Below are positions 52,587-59,867 of a stretch of DNA of 64,000 bases, piece by piece. The notes beneath the pieces are model-generated. The model saw nothing but the letters and a program-made list of their open reading frames with translations. It made no database searches and was not told the DNA's origin. Position numbers and translations under genes: made by a program. This DNA comes from Blautia wexlerae DSM 19850 (GTDB taxonomy: Bacteria; Bacillota; Clostridia; Lachnospirales; Lachnospiraceae), in contig NZ_CP102267.1 in NCBI RefSeq assembly GCF_025148125.1, positions 4,350,501 through 4,414,500 of the forward strand, read 5' to 3'. The first letter of the stretch is position 1. The number at the start of each line of letters is the position of its first letter.

Positions 52587-53142
52587 GCTGTATCACATCC
52601 TTTCCATGTTCCGTAATCAGTGAAGCGATTTCCTCCGTATCCCCAAACAGCAGCACATCCAGCAGATATTCCACATGGGCTTGCTTCTGCAAGGCTTCCA
52701 CGAACCGGGGATGAAACGCTTCCTCCGGGGAGTGCGGGGCATAGTCGGTTTTCCATACCCGTAAGAGGTGTAGATAATCGGCAAGGACACGGAAGCAATG
52801 TGCCTTTGCTTCCCGGAACTGTTCTTCCGGGGATTTCTGCCGGGGCTTGGGCTTCCTTGCCCTGCCCGGTGGCTTCCAGTCCTCATAGGCAAGCCCGAAG
52901 TCACTCGCCAACTGTGCGGCGGCTTCCTTTTTCCCCAGCCCGTACAGGGCAGCTACAAAATCAATCACATCCCCATCTGCACCACATCCGAAGCAGTGGA
53001 AACGCTTGTCCAGCTTCATGCTGGGGGTCTTATCGTTGTGGAACGGGCAGCAAGCCATCCCGTTTCTGTTTACCCGGATTCCGTAATGCTCCGCAGCCTG
53101 TCTTGTCGTAACGGACTGCTTCACAGCTTCAAATACATTCAA
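52498..53142 (-). CDS. CHC2 zinc-finger primase-like protein
   Basis: The protein has 214 residues from TTG 53142, seven bases after AAGGAGG. The zinc finger is CCPFHNDKTPSMKLDKRFHCFGCG near 32-55, followed by ADGDVIDFVAALYGLGKKEAA. There is no full Toprim domain, so it is a truncated primase form that works with VapE in mobile elements. An in-frame ATG 45 bases upstream lacks a ribosome site. Confidence 0.82.
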   Translation of the reverse strand: MNVFEAVKQSVTTRQAAEHYGIRVNRNGMACCPFHNDKTPSMKLDKRFHCFGCGADGDVIDFVAALYGLGKKEAAAQLASDFGLAYEDWKPPGRARKPKPRQKSPEEQFREAKAHCFRVLADYLHLLRVWKTDYAPHSPEEAFHPRFVEALQKQAHVEYLLDVLLFGDTEEIASLITEHGKDVIQLEQRMAELAAADAARTKKHHERHAAAPER

Positions 53143-53160
53143 ATCAATTCCTCCTTGTAA

Positions 53161-53207
53161 AAAAGAAAAGGCACTTATCATTCTCAATCTGAAAATGGCA
53201 AGTGCCT
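53161..53207 (-). terminator. Terminator after the MOBQ relaxase gene
   Basis: AGGCACTT and AAGTGCCT pair over 23 bases; on the minus strand TTTTCTTTTT follows. It separates relaxase from primase transcription. Confidence 0.75.
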
Positions 53208-53208
53208 G

Positions 53209-54783
53209 TTAAAGTTCCATATCCTGTTGTTTGTGTTTCGTCTGCGCCGGGGCGTTTTTCTGTGCTCTCTTCTCGTCAGCCTTATCCTGCAAGACTTCTT
53301 TGAGGGGCTGCTTCTTGGGCGGCTCTTTGCTTTCCTCTGTGCCGGGTGTGGCTTTCCGTACCCAGTAGCGGATGTCCCACAGCTTCTTCAAATCTTCCTG
53401 CACCTCGGTCAACGGTACTTTCAAGTCTGCGATTTCGTCCACAAGCTTCGCCTGTTCCTGCAAAAGCTCCTTTTTCGTGCTGTCCTTATCGTCCGGGTGC
53501 TTGGCAAGGTAGGCACTGGCTTTCTCAAACCGGGCAACCTCCGGGTGTTCCAGCTTGAATTTTTCCTTAGTTTTCTTGAAAAATATCTTCTGGTATTTCT
53601 CATAAACGGGCTTACATTCCTTACAGTCCGTCCGGGCGGCAAGGATAGCGTCAATCACGTTGCTGCGGGTTTCCTTTGGCTTCATCTGCTTTCGGTAGTC
53701 GGCGGCAGATTTCCCGGACGTTTCTATAAAGTTTTCCAAATCCTCCACGGTGGAAAGTCCCTTTCTCTGGAGATAGGACAGGGCTTCGCTGACTGCCTTT
53801 AAGTCTTTGGAAGTCCCCCGGCTTTGTCCCGCCCGTGTCCAGCTGCTCCGTTCTGCCTTTCGTATCTCCATATACTTCATCAGCAGATTGGGAAGAAAGA
53901 CCGCTTCCTCCGCAGCTTTTTGGGCAAGCAGTTCATTCCGCTTTTCGCTAAGCTCCGCAATCCAGCCTTTGAGATTTTTAATAAGCTGCCGGATGGACTT
54001 CATCAAACTATTGGCGGCTTTGATTTCTCGGTTCAGGTTGCCGATGTTCGTCTGAATCCCACGCTTTTCCATCTGCCGGACAGCAGCCCCTTCATGGACG
54101 GTAGGGATAATATCAAGCCCCTGTCTTTCGTAAGAACGGAGATCTACTCGTTCCGGGCGGTTGTTGGCTTCCAGATAGCGGTTTTGGATGACCTCCCATT
54201 CATGCCGCCAGATTTCGCCATATTTGCGGTCGTTCCAGTCAACCGTATCTTCCTTGTGGCTTTTCCACCTGCCGGACGGGAGCTTGATTCGTTCCCCGTT
54301 CTTATCAAGTTCATAGACCTTGCGGCTCTTGGGAAGCCATTTCCCACGCTCATCCATTGCCCGCATGGTCAGCATGACATGGGCGTGTGGGTTTCCGTCC
54401 CCTTTGTCATGGATGGCAAAATCCACGCACATTCCTTTGGAAACAAACTGCTGGCGGCAGAAATCCCGTACAAGGGCGGCGTACTGGTCGGGCGGTATCT
54501 CTCTGGGAATGGAAAGCACCCACCGCCTTGCAAGCTGGGAGTTCCATTGCTTCTCAACAGCTTCGGCAGCGTTCCAGAGGGTGTTGCGGTCTGTGTACTC
54601 CAGGGGAGCGTTTGCCGGGAGCAGGATTTCATTGTGGACGATACCACGCTTTTCCGGGTAGTGTTTTACTTCCTGGTCATATTCACAGAACAGCTTTTCG
54701 CCGCTCTGGTAAGCAGCGGCGGCAACCGCAGACTGGCGGTGGCTGCGCTGCACAATAGAGATTTCGTTGTGTGGACAGGGCAT
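53209..54783 (-). CDS. MobA/MobL-type MOBQ relaxase of IME-D
   Basis: The protein has 524 residues. The relaxase domain starts HNEISIVQRSHRQSAVAAAAYQSG and holds the histidine motif HDKGDGNPHAHVMLTMR near 126-142. The rest is helical and charged, with coiled coil near 220-260. The ATG at 54,783 follows AAGGAGG; the longer frame upstream covers a terminator. Its candidate nic site is at 55,809. Confidence 0.87.
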   Translation of the reverse strand: MPCPHNEISIVQRSHRQSAVAAAAYQSGEKLFCEYDQEVKHYPEKRGIVHNEILLPANAPLEYTDRNTLWNAAEAVEKQWNSQLARRWVLSIPREIPPDQYAALVRDFCRQQFVSKGMCVDFAIHDKGDGNPHAHVMLTMRAMDERGKWLPKSRKVYELDKNGERIKLPSGRWKSHKEDTVDWNDRKYGEIWRHEWEVIQNRYLEANNRPERVDLRSYERQGLDIIPTVHEGAAVRQMEKRGIQTNIGNLNREIKAANSLMKSIRQLIKNLKGWIAELSEKRNELLAQKAAEEAVFLPNLLMKYMEIRKAERSSWTRAGQSRGTSKDLKAVSEALSYLQRKGLSTVEDLENFIETSGKSAADYRKQMKPKETRSNVIDAILAARTDCKECKPVYEKYQKIFFKKTKEKFKLEHPEVARFEKASAYLAKHPDDKDSTKKELLQEQAKLVDEIADLKVPLTEVQEDLKKLWDIRYWVRKATPGTEESKEPPKKQPLKEVLQDKADEKRAQKNAPAQTKHKQQDMEL

Positions 54784-54814
54784 TTTGTGTTCCTCCTTTC
54801 CGTTTTTGGACATA

Positions 54815-54847
54815 GAAAAAGCAGGATACCTTTTCAGATTTCCTGCT
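54815..54847 (-). terminator. Terminator after the membrane protein gene
   Basis: AGCAGGA and TCCTGCT arms are followed on the minus strand by TTTTTC. Confidence 0.7.
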
Positions 54848-54886
54848 TGTTGTGCCGCTGGGGGCGGCGGGTATTTAGTAATACAT

Positions 54887-55309
54887 TTACATAGTTTTGT
54901 GCAAGTACCAAAGTCGCACAATAAATACAATTTGTCCAATAGCATAAGCCCCAATAATAGTGAAACATGGGACTACTGTCATATATCCGGTGAAAATCAA
55001 AGCAAAAATAGAAACAGCAATCGTAACATTCATTACCTTGAAGCCACTTGCCATAGCAGCATTACTAAGCGAAATATTTCTCTCGTCATTTTCCTCTATT
55101 TCCATTTCTTTGGTTTTCTTAACGAACAAGTCGCACACACCAGATACAATCAGCAAAATTCCAATGAGAGATGTACCTACTACTATTAAGTCGGGACGTG
55201 GCACAGGTATTATTTCATGTACTCCCAAACCGTATGTTAGCAATCCTCCCAGTAGAATAATCATTCCTGTAACTGTCATTAAAATCAACAACCTTTTTTT
55301 CATAATCAA
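54887..55309 (-). CDS. Four-helix membrane protein
   Basis: The protein has 140 residues. Membrane segments lie near 7-27, 42-62, 90-107 and 112-132, with a charged loop KKTKEMEIEENDERNISL between the second and third. The pattern (short cytoplasmic loop with NDER) is common in small proteins paired with an XRE regulator. It overlaps that regulator gene by four bases. The function is unknown. Confidence 0.65.
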   Translation of the reverse strand: MIMKKRLLILMTVTGMIILLGGLLTYGLGVHEIIPVPRPDLIVVGTSLIGILLIVSGVCDLFVKKTKEMEIEENDERNISLSNAAMASGFKVMNVTIAVSIFALIFTGYMTVVPCFTIIGAYAIGQIVFIVRLWYLHKTM

Positions 55310-55503
55310 TCCTCCTCGTAAATAAAAATTTCTTCAATACTCATGTTGAAATATCTGGCAATCTTAAATGCCAACTGAATAGATGGGTTATAGCGTCCGT
55401 TTTCCAAAGAGCCGATGGTCTGTCGTGATACTTCCAATGCATTTGCTAAATCTTCTTGCTTTATGCCTCGTTGCTTTCGTAATTCTTCCAGGCGATTTTT
55501 CAT
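55306..55503 (-). CDS. Small XRE regulator
   Basis: The protein has 65 residues, nearly all one helix-turn-helix (RLEELRKQRGIKQEDLANALEVSRQTIGSLENGRYNPS). GAGGAGG precedes the ATG. The promoter has a near-consensus -35/-10 with a perfect palindrome, so it is probably autoregulated. Confidence 0.8.
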   Translation of the reverse strand: MKNRLEELRKQRGIKQEDLANALEVSRQTIGSLENGRYNPSIQLAFKIARYFNMSIEEIFIYEED

Positions 55504-55521
55504 GTCATCCTCCTCTCTTAT

Positions 55522-55585
55522 GGAAAGTTAACTTTCCATGCTTCCATTATATCACATAGTTCTTTTATGTCAAGTTAGCTTTCCA
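55522..55585 (-). promoter_or_regulatory. Promoter and operator of the XRE-membrane pair
   Basis: On the minus strand are TTGACA (55573-55568) and TATAAT (55551-55546), 16 bases apart. The palindrome GGAAAGTTAACTTTCC (55522-55537) lies at the start site. A partial copy GGAAAGCTAAC overlaps the -35 upstream edge (55575-55585). Confidence 0.75.
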
Positions 55586-55739
55586 TTTGCATTATATTTT
55601 ATGAAACTTATCGGCTGGGAACAGCTTGCAACGCAAGGTGTCCCCAGATGGCAAGTCCACAAAAGGGTAGCTGGCGGCAGCCAGCGCAGGGGAAGCGTAG
55701 CGTCCCCTGTATGATTTGGAGCAGACCTTGACTGCGGAA

Positions 55740-55820
55740 AATCACAGCCCTCCGGCAAGGAGCCTTCGGAGAACGCAATGCACCAACCTCTGGGTGGTGT
55801 ATAATTGCGCCCTTAGTAAA
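55740..55820 (+). promoter_or_regulatory. Candidate MOBQ oriT of IME-D
   Basis: The inverted repeat CACCAACC/GGGTGGTG (55781-55799) is followed after a few bases by TAATTGCGCCCTTA (55802-55815), close to the RSF1010-type nic sequence TAAGTGCG/CCCT. The predicted nick lies between 55,809 and 55,810. A second hairpin is at 55,751-55,770 (CCGGCAAGGAGCCTTCGG). The relaxase gene is 1 kb to the left, pointing away, so it would enter the recipient late. Confidence 0.65.
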
Positions 55821-56117
55821 CTAAGGGGTTTCCGGCTTCTCCCGTTCCAGCAGTTTTTTCAATAGTTCCTGCGTGTCCTGCCTGTGAAAAATGAGTTTCA
55901 ACAACAGCATGACATCATCATCTGTCAGGCGTTCCGGCTCTTGCAGAAAACTTTCCAGCATACCGCCACGGGTACAGAGCCGGTGCGTTCGTTCCTTTCG
56001 GGTAAGCTGCTTTAACTGGTACTGCAATGCCTTTTCATCATTGATGGCTTTCCGCAGTTTCTTTTCGCTTTTCTCCAGCTCCCAGTTGAGTTTTTCCAGC
56101 TTTGAGGTCTCAGGCAA
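55821..56117 (-). CDS. DUF3847-like mobilization accessory protein
   Basis: The protein has 98 residues. The N-terminal coiled coil (LEKLNWELEKSEKKLRKAINDEKALQYQLKQL) is followed by TRKERTHRLCTRGGMLESFL and a helical C-terminus. DUF3847 genes stand beside MobL relaxases in Firmicutes IMEs, and this one abuts the candidate oriT. It overlaps the RepA-like gene by eight bases. Confidence 0.75.
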   Translation of the reverse strand: MPETSKLEKLNWELEKSEKKLRKAINDEKALQYQLKQLTRKERTHRLCTRGGMLESFLQEPERLTDDDVMLLLKLIFHRQDTQELLKKLLEREKPETP

Positions 56118-56451
56118 GGGCAGCGTCCTCCTTTCCCGGTATCAGCACATAAATCCGGTTTGGTTCTCCCACGCCCTGACGCACCCGCATGATAAGCCCA
56201 GCGGTTTCCAGTTCATTCAGAGAACGCTTGACCGTCATGGAGTTGCGGGACAGGACTGTAGCAATGGCTGTGACAGGGAAGCAGACAAACAGGATTCCGT
56301 TTTCGTCCTCCTGCCCTTTGGATAGCATAGCGTCCAGCATCCGGCAGTACATGACCTTTGCGGTGCTGCTGACTGGAAATCCTGTCAACGCTATGGGAAA
56401 TGGCATACACGGCGGCAATGGTGTGTCTATCGTCATAAATTCAAAATTCAT
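56110..56451 (-). CDS. RepA N-terminal-like winged-helix protein
   Basis: The protein has 113 residues. A winged helix resembles the replication initiator A N-terminus: LPFPIAL-type start, STAKVMYCRMLDAMLSKGQEDENG, then TVKRSLNELETAGLIMRVRQG. The C-terminal domain is absent, so it may be a regulator rather than an initiator. It overlaps the next gene by four bases. Confidence 0.65.
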   Translation of the reverse strand: MNFEFMTIDTPLPPCMPFPIALTGFPVSSTAKVMYCRMLDAMLSKGQEDENGILFVCFPVTAIATVLSRNSMTVKRSLNELETAGLIMRVRQGVGEPNRIYVLIPGKEDAALA

Positions 56452-56636
56452 TCGGTGTGTTCCTCCTTTTTCTTTGCTCGTTTGGATAAATAACGGGGGC
56501 AGTCAACCACAACCGCCCGGAAGCTCTGCCTGCACCCATGCTGGCATTTCCGGCATAATTCGTTGTAAGTGACACGCCCCCGGTCATTGAGGTAAAAGGA
56601 AAGCTCATGCTTCCTCTTTTTGCTCATTCTCGGCAT
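56448..56636 (-). CDS. Small cysteine-containing IME protein
   Basis: The protein has 62 basic residues: KRKHELSFYLNDRGRVTYNELCRKCQHGCRQSFRAVVVDCPRYL. The C-x2-C-x3-C-x10-C spacing suggests a small metal-binding fold. It is the first gene of the three-gene operon before oriT. The function is unknown. Confidence 0.6.
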   Translation of the reverse strand: MPRMSKKRKHELSFYLNDRGRVTYNELCRKCQHGCRQSFRAVVVDCPRYLSKRAKKKEEHTE

Positions 56637-57118
56637 ATTGCGCTTCCTCCCGTTTTTGTGTATGGTTTCGGGGCGATTTTCGGCAAAATTACGGTCATAG
56701 AGCCGCTTAAAATCTCCCGAAGTATCAGCGATAGGGTAGACTATCCCCCTATCAGATTGTCGTGTTTCGGTATCATTTCGGTGTCAGTTCGCCAGTTCTC
56801 CCCGGTGTCGTTCCTCCCCTGAATCTCACAGCGGCGTATCGCTCCCTTTGGTACGCTCGTTTCGGTCAGGGTTCCTCCATATCCCTGCCAAAAGTCATGG
56901 CGCTACATCGCCGGGGAAGCATATCCCACACAGGCTGGTCATTCGATTGGAATAATCCATCGATGAACTACCTGTATCATAGAACATTTTTGTGCCCTGT
57001 GCCGTATATCCACAAAGTAGGAATCAGGGGGAAAATCAGAAATTTCCACGATTGCGGAAAGTGTGATATAATCCAGTTAAACGGCAGAAATAAAACCACC
57101 GGAAAGGAGCGTGCGCCC
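56637..57118. other. Divergent control region of IME-D
   Basis: These 480 bases separate the RepA-like operon from the XRE gene. They carry repeated TTTCGG words (56668-56790), and the XRE promoter TTCCAC (57044) and TATAAT (57067-57072) with a 17-base spacer. TTTCC/GGAAA (57043-57060) overlaps that promoter. No gene is supported. Confidence 0.5.
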
Positions 57119-57925
57119 ATGAAAGTTGCAACAAGCATACAGGAACGCCTTTGGGAACTCCGCAAAGACAAAGGCTTAAATCTGGAAGAACTATCAAAGC
57201 TGACGGGCATTTCTAAATCAGCCCTTGGCAGTTATGAAAAAGAGGATTATAAGGAAATCAATCATGGCAACCTTATCACGCTGGCAGACTTCTATGGGGT
57301 TTCCGTCGATTATCTGCTGTGCCGGACAGAGAACAGGGAGCAGATCAACACGCCACTGACGGAGCTGCATTTGAACGATGAGATGGTGGCACTGCTGAAA
57401 AGCGGTCGGATTAACAACCGTCTGCTCTGCGAACTTGCCACCCATAAGGACTTTATCAAGTTTCTTGCGGACATTGAGATTTATGTGGACGGGATTGCCA
57501 CCATGCAAATCCAAAATCTCAACTCCCTTGTTGATACCGTCCGGCATGAAATTATTGAACGGTATCGCCCTGGCGAAGATGACCCGCATTTGAAGGTGCT
57601 GCAAGCCGCACATATCAGTGATGATGAGTATTTCAGTCACATGGTTCTGGATGACCTCAACCTGATTATCCGGGATATTCGGGAATTCCACAAAAAGGAC
57701 AGCGAGAGTGCGCCCCAAACTACCGTTGCCGATGAACTGAAAGAAAATCTGGAAGCGGTCGAAAATTTCAAGGGCAGTCGAGATGAAAAACTGGTTATCC
57801 TTTACTGCAAGCAGCTTGGTATCAACTATAAAAACCTGTCAGAAGAAGAATTTCGCTGGTTCATTCGTATTCTCAAAAAATCAAAGAAAATGGGAACGCC
57901 TATCAGCCAGAGGAAAAAACGGTAA
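57119..57925 (+). CDS. XRE-family regulator of IME-D
   Basis: The protein has 268 residues. The helix-turn-helix is RLWELRKDKGLNLEELSKLTGISKSALGSYEKEDYKEINHGNL at 10-55. A long C-terminal domain follows (LCELATHKDFIKFLADIEIYVDGIATMQIQNLNSLVD), probably for ligand sensing or oligomerisation. AAAGGAG precedes the ATG at 57,119. It is divergent from the RepA-like operon and likely controls it. Confidence 0.78.
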   Translation: MKVATSIQERLWELRKDKGLNLEELSKLTGISKSALGSYEKEDYKEINHGNLITLADFYGVSVDYLLCRTENREQINTPLTELHLNDEMVALLKSGRINNRLLCELATHKDFIKFLADIEIYVDGIATMQIQNLNSLVDTVRHEIIERYRPGEDDPHLKVLQAAHISDDEYFSHMVLDDLNLIIRDIREFHKKDSESAPQTTVADELKENLEAVENFKGSRDEKLVILYCKQLGINYKNLSEEEFRWFIRILKKSKKMGTPISQRKKR

Positions 57926-57930
57926 AGGAA

Positions 57931-57973
57931 AACCGCTGTTGCATGGTTTGTTGGATTCCATGTAGCAGCGGTT
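57931..57973. terminator. Hairpin between convergent genes
   Basis: AACCGCTG-TT-GCATGG pairs with CCATG-TA-GCAGCGGTT. It lies between the XRE gene and the DUF3658 gene and could stop transcripts from both sides; on the minus strand TTTTCCTTT follows. Confidence 0.65.
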
Positions 57974-57986
57974 TGTGCTGTGGTTA

Positions 57987-58949
57987 TTATTTCATTCGTT
58001 TTCTTAATATTCGGCGATAATTTGTTTCTCCCTTTGGTGCGTCCTGTATAATTTCCAACACACCATCTTCAAGCATTTTATCAATGCGATTGGAAATCCA
58101 TACATCACTAATTCCAAGTTGATATTTTCCTAAAACATTACCTATGACAATAGCCATTTTGAATTGCTCTGGCTGTTCCGCAATTTCACGAAGAATGAAA
58201 CTATCATATATATCTTCTGAAACGCTTTGCAATTTACCATTTAACATTGCACGCAAAGGTGCATTTTCATTTTGAAGTTGATTCCATTTCATAGTACAAG
58301 CTGAAAGAAATACAGGATTAGCTTTCTCTTGTAGAGTTATATAGTTTCCCCATTCGCCAGGAGACACCTCGCCCCATGCTATTTTGGATGTCATAGTATT
58401 TTCTTTTCCATATTCCCATGTAGGTAACTTAACCAAATAAATTGTTGTCTGGCAGTTTAATGGTTGAAGTTGTTTCATAAGCCAATACATACCACAAAGC
58501 TCATCTGGATTATAGCTATACCAAATGCGAATTTCTTCCCCAGCTACATATCGTTCAATCACTGAGGTCAATGTAGTTTTAATTTTCTGTATTTTTTCTT
58601 CAACCTGATAATCTAAATCCTCTACAAAGCAGACAGACAGCATTTTCTTGAAAATATTTTTCCGCTGTTCGCCAATTCCATTATCAGAAATATCTCCCAC
58701 ACTAAGAACCATATCAAAACAATAAACATCACTGCTCTTGCCTCCCAATGGAATAGCATTCTCCCAAGCAATGCGTTCTTGTTCCTGTGCTTGAAGCTGT
58801 GCCTTTTTCATTTCATCTGAAGATGGAACACTCCCGTCTTCGTGCCTCATAAATATTGAAACAGCACTTCCTCTATACTTTCCCTTGCCGTAAGTTTGGG
58901 CAATTTTCAAACTTCCACAGGCACTTTCACCAAATACAATTTCAATCAT
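57987..58949 (-). CDS. DUF1835/DUF3658 protein
   Basis: The protein has 320 residues. The N-terminal DUF1835-like part (IEIVFGESACGSLKIAQTYG, then DMVLSVGDISD) is followed by the DUF3658-like C-terminus (ALRAMLNGKLQSVSEDIYDSFIL, LGISDVWISNRIDKMLEDGVLE). The function is unknown. It is more AT-rich than its neighbours, so it looks like separate cargo in IME-D. Confidence 0.75.
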   Translation of the reverse strand: MIEIVFGESACGSLKIAQTYGKGKYRGSAVSIFMRHEDGSVPSSDEMKKAQLQAQEQERIAWENAIPLGGKSSDVYCFDMVLSVGDISDNGIGEQRKNIFKKMLSVCFVEDLDYQVEEKIQKIKTTLTSVIERYVAGEEIRIWYSYNPDELCGMYWLMKQLQPLNCQTTIYLVKLPTWEYGKENTMTSKIAWGEVSPGEWGNYITLQEKANPVFLSACTMKWNQLQNENAPLRAMLNGKLQSVSEDIYDSFILREIAEQPEQFKMAIVIGNVLGKYQLGISDVWISNRIDKMLEDGVLEIIQDAPKGETNYRRILRKRMK

Positions 58950-58978
58950 CTTATATACCTCCGATTTAATTGCTCCCG

Positions 58979-59356
58979 TTATGAATAAATCATCTCATAC
59001 AAAACAATTTCTTCTGCCCTGTTGTGAATGTTATTGCAACGCTGCACCCATTCCATTTGTCGGGTACACTTCAATTCCTCTGTCACGCCCTCGGTAGCTT
59101 TCATCTGCTCCATGATAGTGTCTAACCGTTTTTGTGCCTGTTCATTCAGGTCTGCAAGATATGTCAACAATTCTCCGGTCAGTATCAATGTATTCAATCT
59201 GGCTGGGTGGACTTCTCTTAAATATTCCCGGTGCATTCGTCCGTACTTTCCGATAGGGCGGTGTTCCTCCGGCAGTTTCAAGCCTGGAATGTAGTAATCT
59301 CCGACAAGGATATAATCAATTCCGTTTTCCGTTATTCTTGGTTTCAATTCGCTCAT
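58979..59356 (-). CDS. TnpV-family transposon protein
   Basis: The protein has 125 residues and is complete: GIDYILVGDYYIPGLKLPEEHRPIGKYGRMHREYL, then helices to YEMIYS. It is a paralogue of the partial gene at the left edge. It overlaps an upstream XRE gene by 41 bases. It lies near the right end of IME-D. Confidence 0.8.
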   Translation of the reverse strand: MSELKPRITENGIDYILVGDYYIPGLKLPEEHRPIGKYGRMHREYLREVHPARLNTLILTGELLTYLADLNEQAQKRLDTIMEQMKATEGVTEELKCTRQMEWVQRCNNIHNRAEEIVLYEMIYS

Positions 59357-59588
59357 GTTCCTTACCTCCTGTGGAAGCAGGCTCGTCTGGTACTAACTCA
59401 ATCACATCAGTAATCTCACAATTCAGAGTTTCACAGATACGGGCTAATGTATCCATGCTGATGTGCTTTCCCTCTTTGCTCATGTTGGCAATCATATTTG
59501 TTGTCATACCAGCAGCAAGCCTTAAATCCTCTTTTCTCATATCACGCTCTAACAGTGTGTGCCAGAGTGGTTTATAGCTGATGTGCAT
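59316..59588 (-). CDS. Small XRE regulator beside tnpV
   Basis: The protein has 90 residues: KPLWHTLLERDMRKEDLRLAAGMTTNMIANMSKEGKHISMDTLARICETLNCEITDVIEL is a compact Cro-like domain. The ATG at 59,588 is chosen for its family start (MHISYKPLW). It probably controls tnpV and the element end. Confidence 0.75.
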   Translation of the reverse strand: MHISYKPLWHTLLERDMRKEDLRLAAGMTTNMIANMSKEGKHISMDTLARICETLNCEITDVIELVPDEPASTGGKEHERIETKNNGKRN

Positions 59589-59750
59589 ATTGTTTTCCTG
59601 CCTTTCTATCCATACCACCGGGGCGGTTGCCCCGGCAGGAACTTTTCTCTTATTATAACACCAATCTTGTGAAATCACAATTTATTCTTGTAGCCTGCCG
59701 CTGATACCGTCTGGATTGTGCATTCCCTTTCTTTTTGTTCCCTTTAATTA

Positions 59751-59782
59751 GCCATGAACTGCTTGATCCCCTGGGATTTTGC
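59751..59782. repeat. Right att-like repeat of IME-D and left end of IME-E
   Basis: Bases 59,751-59,771 match the left repeat in 17 of 21 positions. On the minus strand 59,782 to 59,749 reads AKSQGIKQFMAN, the Maff2 motif GAKSQGIKQLMA, before a stop. The frame is closed by TAA just outside it, so only the site remains. Confidence 0.7.
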
Positions 59783-59867
59783 TTATGTGTGATAAAGAAG
59801 TAATAGAAGTGTAAAAAATTTTGCCGTTCCTATCCGGCACATGAGGTATGTCGGATAGGTCGGGCGG

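Larger units (their letters stand above)
48991..59750 (-). mobile_element. IME-D, mobilizable element inserted in maff2
   Basis: It is bounded by the imperfect 21-base repeats at 48,971 and 59,751. It carries its recombinase at the left end, replication-type genes (VapE, primase, RepA-like), a MOBQ relaxase with oriT, regulators and TnpV, but no secretion system. It would need a helper ICE for transfer. The true crossover base is not determined. Confidence 0.68.
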
